From NCBI GenBank assembly GCA_003427395.1, contig BFEA01000075.1, positions 3,062,427-3,110,987 of the forward strand: 48,561 nucleotides of DNA. The letters are read 5' to 3'. Position numbers and translations under genes: made by a program. Shown in pieces: positions 43,590 through 48,561 of the stretch. The notes under the pieces were generated by a model that did no database searches, was not told the DNA's origin, and worked only from the letters and a program-made list of their open reading frames with translations. Within the stretch, counting starts at the first letter, position 1; each line of letters begins with the position of its first letter. This stretch comes from Chara braunii. Lineage: Eukaryota > Streptophyta > Charophyceae > Charales > Characeae.

Positions 43590-44510
43590 TACACATGCTG
43601 CAGTCGTCGCTGGCAACTGGACATCTTGAGACAATCGCTATGAGGACAAGAGGGACGACAGATGTGGGCGACCAGGGGAGATACATGCCAGATGGGGTCC
43701 TTCGCCATGAAGGAGTTCAGCTCATGCCAACGTGGATACGGGAACAACTGGTGCCATGAAAAGAAAGTGACTGCGATGTTCAGAGGGAGCAGGGGTTAGG
43801 GGTTGGGGGTTTAAAGCCTGCTCCCCAAAACCCCTGTCTGCCAACGTACCGGAGGACACCAAGATATATCAGGCGCTCAGGGGATGAGTGAAGAGGTACA
43901 CAAGAGCCAGCTACAGAGTTGACTACACAACACATTCCCACAGAACATAGCAGTCCCTGAAAAGACCACTAAAACAGCCCAACACAGTCTACCATTATAA
44001 GACATTGTTCAAAACTTCATGTTCCAAAGGGAGGGGGCAGGGGAACGGGAGGTTGGATTGCCTACACGCACACAACACAGATCGTCAGTGGTTCGACCTG
44101 GCTCCACGAGTAGAAGGACATACCAGATATGGAATCAAGATCAACTGTCTGCCGCCAGGCCAAAGACTACGTGTAGGCAAGAAAGGTAGGCTAGTTGGCC
44201 TGCAGGCTCGGACACTCACTCGTTGGTCACTCAGCTTGGCCCCAAGAGCAAAGGGGGATAGCAGACATAGGACCCGGCTTTGTTGTCACCCGGATGACGA
44301 CGACATAGAGGCAAACCAGCTAGCAGGCTGACAATAAGTGTGGTTCTGTTGACAAACCGCCTCCTTGGAGACGGTCTGCTGCTGTTCTGGGACGCTGGAC
44401 CCAGTTTCCAACAGGTGCAGCTCCCCACCAATAGATGGAGCCTCCCCGAAAGTGATAGAGGTGTCTGCTCTTATCAGCACCCCTACCACTACCTGGGGTT
44501 GTTTTTTCCA
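43505..44510 (+). other. LINE 3'UTR with poly-C tract
   Basis: Non-coding after the ORF2 stop. An uninterrupted run of about 31 C (about 43559-43589) lies 55 bp after the stop. Blocks around 44085-44125 and 44225-44265 (CTGGCTCCACGAGTAGAAGG and TTGGCCCCAAGAGCAAAGG) look like an internal diverged duplication. Confidence 0.7.
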
Positions 44511-44524
44511 AAAAAAAAAAAAAA
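44389..44524 (+). repeat. LINE terminal tail and poly-A of part B
   Basis: GGGACGCTGGACCCAGTTTC, CAACAGGTGCAGCTCCCC and ACCAATAGATGGAGCC, then GAGGTGTCTGCTCTTATCAG and about 16 A. The unique end after the tail (GAGGTGTCTGCT...CAGCACC) also matches the LINE-2 end, so these two belong to one subfamily and LINE-1 to another. Confidence 0.9.
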
Positions 44525-44534
44525 AAGAAGATAC
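44525..44534 (+). repeat. Right direct repeat flanking the composite LINE
   Basis: AAGAAGATAC directly 3' of the poly-A, matching 32349-32358. Confidence 0.6.
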
Positions 44535-45402
44535 ATAAGGGTTGGGTCAGGGTGTGGTAGATCGGATTGAGGGCGAGCGCCGCTGCCGGTGCGCTAATCC
44601 CTCGGCAGGCTCGAGGGAGGTGGGGCACGATCCTCGACGCCTGGGGGCGCCACCGAGAGTTGACCTGTAGAGGCTATGGTGTTTTTTGGGGTCAGCTCCA
44701 CGTGGACGGAGGAGAGTGGAAGAGGGAAGGAAGGTGAGAAGGCGCTTCCGCGAAGACGAAGTGGAGGTCAGGCGGAGAGTAGGAGGGGTCAGTGGGCGGA
44801 AGAGATTCCTACACAGTATGCGAGACCCGCCGTTAAGCTGAAACAGCAGAAGAAACGGCGGACGGACCCTCGCGAACGAAAGGGGGCGGGCGGCGGCCAA
44901 GATGCATAGGAGGTGCGACAACGACGCAAGAGCTACGTAGCAACGACAGTACGACAACAGAACCCAGAGATTGCAACCATGGGGAGCATCTCAGTAAACC
45001 GAGTCAACGCAGCAGCTCGTGTCTCGCCCAGGTTCTCTTGGGGCCCCGAGGGCGGAGGCTCTTTGCCCCCCCCCCCCGGTGGAGGACCTCGGGTGGTGCA
45101 CGCCGGTAACACGACGAAGACAGGTAAGCAGTACACTTGACTGGTCCAAGCAGGACCGTCTCTCCCCATTGAATAAATGATAAGTAATATGTAACACCAA
45201 AACAGGTTTACCCGGCTAAAATTGAAATGTCAGACGAAGCAGATTAAGAGGTAGACGGGTTGAAAGAACGAAAGAACAAAATAGGGCACATACAGTTGGG
45301 GATTAGAGAAAGGTGAAGGGTGGACGATTAAGGCGAGCAACAGGGGGGACGGGCGGCGAAACAGTTGGGGGACAGTAGAGAGCCAGGACAAGGAGACAAA
45401 GG
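44535..45402 (+). other. Leader region upstream of LINE-C ORF1
   Basis: GC-rich, purine-biased sequence with a C run at 45067-45079 inside a short frame (44979-45140, MGSISVNRVNAAARV). No motif is recognised. The start of LINE-C was not located. Confidence 0.35.
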
Positions 45403-48400
45403 GTGATCAACAACGGGGAAGGGCGAAAGTCGACAAAACTGTCGTGGGACAGAGGAGAGCCGGAAACGGGGACGACGGGAGTGATGGCCAGGGGTCCGGA
45501 GAGAGAAAAACGACCCCTCAAAAACCAAAGGGCCCGCAGGAAAGTGGAATCAACCATGATGTTCAGAGGGGCCTTGCGGCACTATGCCAACGAACGACTG
45601 GCTTGGAGAGGGAAACCGAGGCAAGGTAGCGAGGGGGCTCCAAGGCAAGGGAGCGAGGAGGAGGTCCGACGCGACCTCCCCCCAGCCCAACTAGTGCGAG
45701 AAACCAAGGAGACACTCGATTCACGCCCCGGGCCTCCCCCTCCTTCCTGGGCAGAGAGACTGCGCCGCCCCAACGCTGGTCAAACAATCGTGGTGACGAG
45801 ACGATCGGAGGGCAACGAGGATCGCGAGTGGAAAATTCCACTCGACAACGTGTCATCCGCTAGTGCTTTCTTTCTATCCCAACTGTTGACCCCGTCGGAA
45901 CCAAGGGTGGTGAATCATGGAGGCCGAGCACTAATGATGAAAGCCCTCCCGATGGCCAAAGTACAAAACAGGAACGAACTGTACACCCGGCACGCCAGCA
46001 ACTGGGTGTTTCACGACGACGCCGCCTTTAAATTAACCAATGACAAGATCGCATGGCTCAGGAAACGATTGGCCTCCTTGCGAGGGAACGTGGAGGAAGC
46101 ACAAGACCTGTTTCTGCTCCAACCGTTATCCACGATGACCATTACGGTCGTCTACCGACACGAAACAGACAAATGACAAATGGACGGATGGCGTTCGATA
46201 AGATGTGACAGATCCGAGGTGCGTATCTACCCTTGGTCCCCCCCCCGACAACAAAAACCGGAAGAAAGAAGACTGCAGATGATGACAGATCACTTCTGGG
46301 TGGAATTTTGTCACGTCCCTGTCGAAATCTAGGCCGCCTTGATCCATGACTTTGGGGAGAAGTACGATATAATCGATTTTATTGATCCCCTCCCCCCCCA
46401 CGTGGCAAGACGGGACGATCACCTAATGCTCGCAATCGACCTGCCGGAAAACCAGCCTTTCCTGATTGATGATATAATCCCCTTCTACGTGGGAAACAAG
46501 GAATTCAAGGTGCACACGGCCCATAAACTCAGGCCTTGGTGCTTTAAATGCCACGCGTACAGACACCTGTATACTGAGCCTGCTTGTCCGCACCACCCGA
46601 TCAATCAAAGCAGAGCAACTGGGAGGCTTTCCCAGGATCCCTTCCGCAGTACACATTGGCTCACTGTGGACCCTGGACATGAGGGGTGGGTCTTTATTGA
46701 TAAAAAAGATGAGGCGGGCAAGATTATTGGTTGGACATGGGACAAACAAGGGGACCCGAACCCCCTAACCAAACCACCAGCATCATGGGTTCCCCCCAAA
46801 ACGATTGAATCCCACCTGCAACTCATTACCCCCACCGCTCCAGGCAAGGGACCTCCCCCCCCCCCCCCCCCCCCCTCACCGCTCGCCAAGCAACCGTCTT
46901 CAGAGATCCAACAGACAGATCCCACCACTACCCTGACAAATGGCGTCAACCCGGACCCGAGGAACTACATTGGCTACCAGTCAGACGCTGGCCAGGCCGG
47001 CCTATGGCGGCACGTTGGTGGCACGCCAACTACAAACAAGACCAAGGGCCTGCCTCTCGGACATCAGCCCTCACAACAGCCGACCAACGATGGAAACACA
47101 AACAGGTTCTCAGCACTGACTGATGCTGAGGGGGGTGGCGGACAAGGGCAGCAAGAACAAAAGGGGCAGGCGGACGAGCATTCACAGACGAAGGCAAGCC
47201 TAGTAATGGCAGGAGGACAAAACACGAAAGGGGATGGGGACGAGGCATAGCAGACGAGCCTGGAAAAGGCACGGAAACAGAAAACGAAAGGGAACGAGGT
47301 AGTGCAGCTAGAAGCGCTGGCGGTCGACGGGGGTCCAACGGACCCGTATGGAGGGACCTTTGGGCCCCTTCTAGAGGGTGAGGAAAATCCGATCGCCCTC
47401 CCCGACAGCGGGAACACAGGCTATACGATCCCCCATATCTTGGAGTGGATCATAAAGGGGTTGAGGCAGAGATATACAGATGCACCACCGGACTTCTGGG
47501 GAGGGGCTCAGGCCCAGCTAATTAAAACAATGGAAGACAGCCAACTAGTGATAACCACTTTGGCACAGGGACCCCCTCCTCACAGCACATGGGCAGACTT
47601 CCTCCAGCGCCTTCATAGGGTTCCAGCGGCACATTTCCACCCCCCCCTGCTCGCTGCAGTGACCACAGAACGTATCGAGAAGGTCCCCCTCCAGAATGGG
47701 AACGTAAACGGAGTGGAGGGCATGGCCTCACAATAAGAGGCGCAATCTGACACTGGGACATAGTTTGGAACTGACCCATTTCTACAGGCCTTCGGGCCCC
47801 AACCAATGGATATAGAGGAACCCCCGTCCCCTCNCCCCCCCCCCCCTGACGTGGAGTCAATGGAGGTGGATAGCCAGGCGGTGGCTAGCCAGGAGGAAAC
47901 AGCAGCCCCCCCGACAGAAATGGGGGTCGAGCAAAAGCTACAAGCAATAGCTGACTGGCTCCTGGATGGTTTCAAAGCTCAACATGGGAGTGCCTCCCAC
48001 GAATTTTGGGATCAAACGTACATTGAGCTCTTTAATATGCTTGACCACAGCCCGACTGTACGAGCAGCCCTTGAGCACGGCCCCCCGAAGCACAGCTCCT
48101 GGCCAGAACTGTTCCAGCGCATTAGGCAGATTGCGTGGGTCCACTTCCGACCACCAGGACAACCCCCGGGGGCAGAGGACGGGGATAACAGAGCGCCCCC
48201 CCCATCACAACCTCCTCCGGTAAACAAGACAGCAGAGGAGGAGGGGCCGCCAACAAAACAGAGGACCGAAAAACTCAAGAATCTAATTGTGTCGGGTTGT
48301 TACGAGATTACTCTCTCTAAAGATGGGGGGGTGTTAGCAATCCCCCTGCGTTATGCAGGGGATCGAATGGAGATCGGTCTCACGCCCACGGCGGGTGGTT

Positions 48401-48561
48401 TCACGTTGCCTGGCTAGAGGTTCTTCAACCAATGGTCCCTGCCCAGCCTCAGAGAACATAATTTTTTTGGAAAAGCAGAATCCTTTGTCAGCAGGAATTA
48501 CCCGGTAGGGGCCAAAGCAATGCTATCCCACTTTGAGGGGATCCAGAGGATAGCATCAACA
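45403..48561 (+). pseudogene. LINE-C ORF1, six stops, no frameshift, cut by window edge
   Basis: One continuous reading frame of 1053 codons, homologous to ORF1 of part A. Order: basic N-terminus; PPPPSWAERLRRP; LTNDKIAWLRKRLASLRGN; a DUF4283-like region TITVVYRHETD, IYPWSPPR and TDHFWVEFCHVPVE; zinc knuckle CFKCHAYRHLYTEPAC (CX2CX4HX6C, about 46540-46587); Pro-rich linker with poly-C coding; Trp domain copy one (47425-47649) and copy two (47929-48156); C-terminal region (GGVLAIPLRYAGDRMEIGL ... FFNQWSLPSL) to the edge. Stops: TGA 46174, TAG 46330, TAG 47248, TAA 47734, TAG 47761, TAG 48415. Each could come from one C-to-T or G-to-A change. One N at 47834 lies in a C run. The start at 45403 is the first in-frame Met seen; the true start could be 45550. 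Confidence 0.85.
47425..48156 (+). repeat. Tandemly duplicated protein domain (three-Trp domain)
   Basis: Copy one (47425-47649): ILEWIIKGL ... DFWGGAQAQL ... LVITTLAQGPPPHSTWADFL. Copy two (47929-48156): IADWLLDGF ... EFWDQTYIEL ... TVRAALEHGPPKHSSWPELF. Trp-to-Trp spacing is 17 and then 31 residues in both copies, and both end in AxxHFxPP or similar. A single related copy is in part A (33500-33255), with spacing 22 and 28. Predominantly helical in appearance. Not a domain I can name. Confidence 0.8.

Larger units (their letters stand above)
32359..44524 (+). mobile_element. Composite LINE with inverted 5' half (twin-priming-like)
   Basis: Left part (A, 32359-38604) holds, on the minus strand, the 5' leader, ORF1 and the first about 50 codons of ORF2. 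Right part (B, 38605-44524) holds, on the plus strand, the ORF1 end, ORF2, 3'UTR, tail and poly-A. The two share 306 bp (32435-32740 inverted, 38605-38910 direct) at about 96% identity by eye, spanning the ORF1 stop and ORF2 start. Inversion of the 5' part, junction at the LINE 5' end, and flanking 10-bp repeats are what twin priming yields. A 75-bp segment (32359-32434) is not explained. The alternative is two independent elements head to head. Confidence 0.65.

Overview
The window looks like repeat-rich nuclear DNA of a large-genome streptophyte (a land plant or charophyte alga). A charophyte such as Chara is my guess from the style of the repeats; it is not shown by any host gene. The clade evidence is L1-type LINEs whose ORF2 carries an APE endonuclease, a reverse transcriptase and a zf-RVT zinc motif. 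Their ORF1 resembles the plant 'DUF4283 plus zinc knuckle' architecture. There are also Ty3/gypsy remnants and a primer-binding site matching plant tRNA-Asp. I found no convincing host gene, rRNA, CRISPR array or operon. Nearly all recognisable coding sequence is decayed transposon sequence.

Layout. 1-9.5 kb: a mosaic of diverged repeats in direct, tandem and inverted copies with no recognisable protein. 9.5-11.1 kb: minus-strand LTR-retroelement debris with a tRNA-Asp-type primer-binding site, a (CT)n tract and a 780-base assembly gap. 12.1-13.3 kb: a plus-strand Ty3/gypsy integrase pseudogene. 14.5-19.2 kb: a minus-strand Ty3/gypsy gag-protease pseudogene, itself interrupted by a repeat-bearing insertion. 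19.4-22.4 kb: more of the first repeat family, then a degenerate TACCCATACC-type minisatellite. 22.9 kb: a tRNA-like SINE head. 23.2-26.95 kb: a 5'-truncated LINE (LINE-1 here) with a clean 16-bp target-site duplication. 27.2-30.4 kb: a small family of TTAA-bounded inverted-repeat elements and a second truncated LINE on the minus strand (LINE-2). 32.35-44.53 kb: a composite LINE in which the 5' half (5' leader, ORF1, start of ORF2) lies inverted (part A) and the 3' half (ORF2, 3'UTR, poly-A) is direct (part B). The two halves share a 306-bp segment, and the whole is flanked by a 10-bp direct repeat, as expected of a twin-primed insertion. 45.4 kb to the edge: ORF1 of a further LINE (LINE-C) on the plus strand, cut by the window.

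How the parts relate. All LINE copies share a 3'-terminal tail containing GACCCGGTTTCCAGCA. That tail also occurs alone at several places and is iterated five times in the 3' region of LINE-1. Comparing ORF1 of part A with ORF1 of LINE-C shows a DUF4283-like region, an unusual CX2CX4HX6C knuckle, a long low-complexity linker, and a C-terminal domain family with three spaced tryptophans that I do not recognise. This Trp domain is single in A and tandemly duplicated in LINE-C. The reading frames are broken mostly by stops that one C-to-T or G-to-A transition could create, which fits decay of cytosine-methylated repeats.
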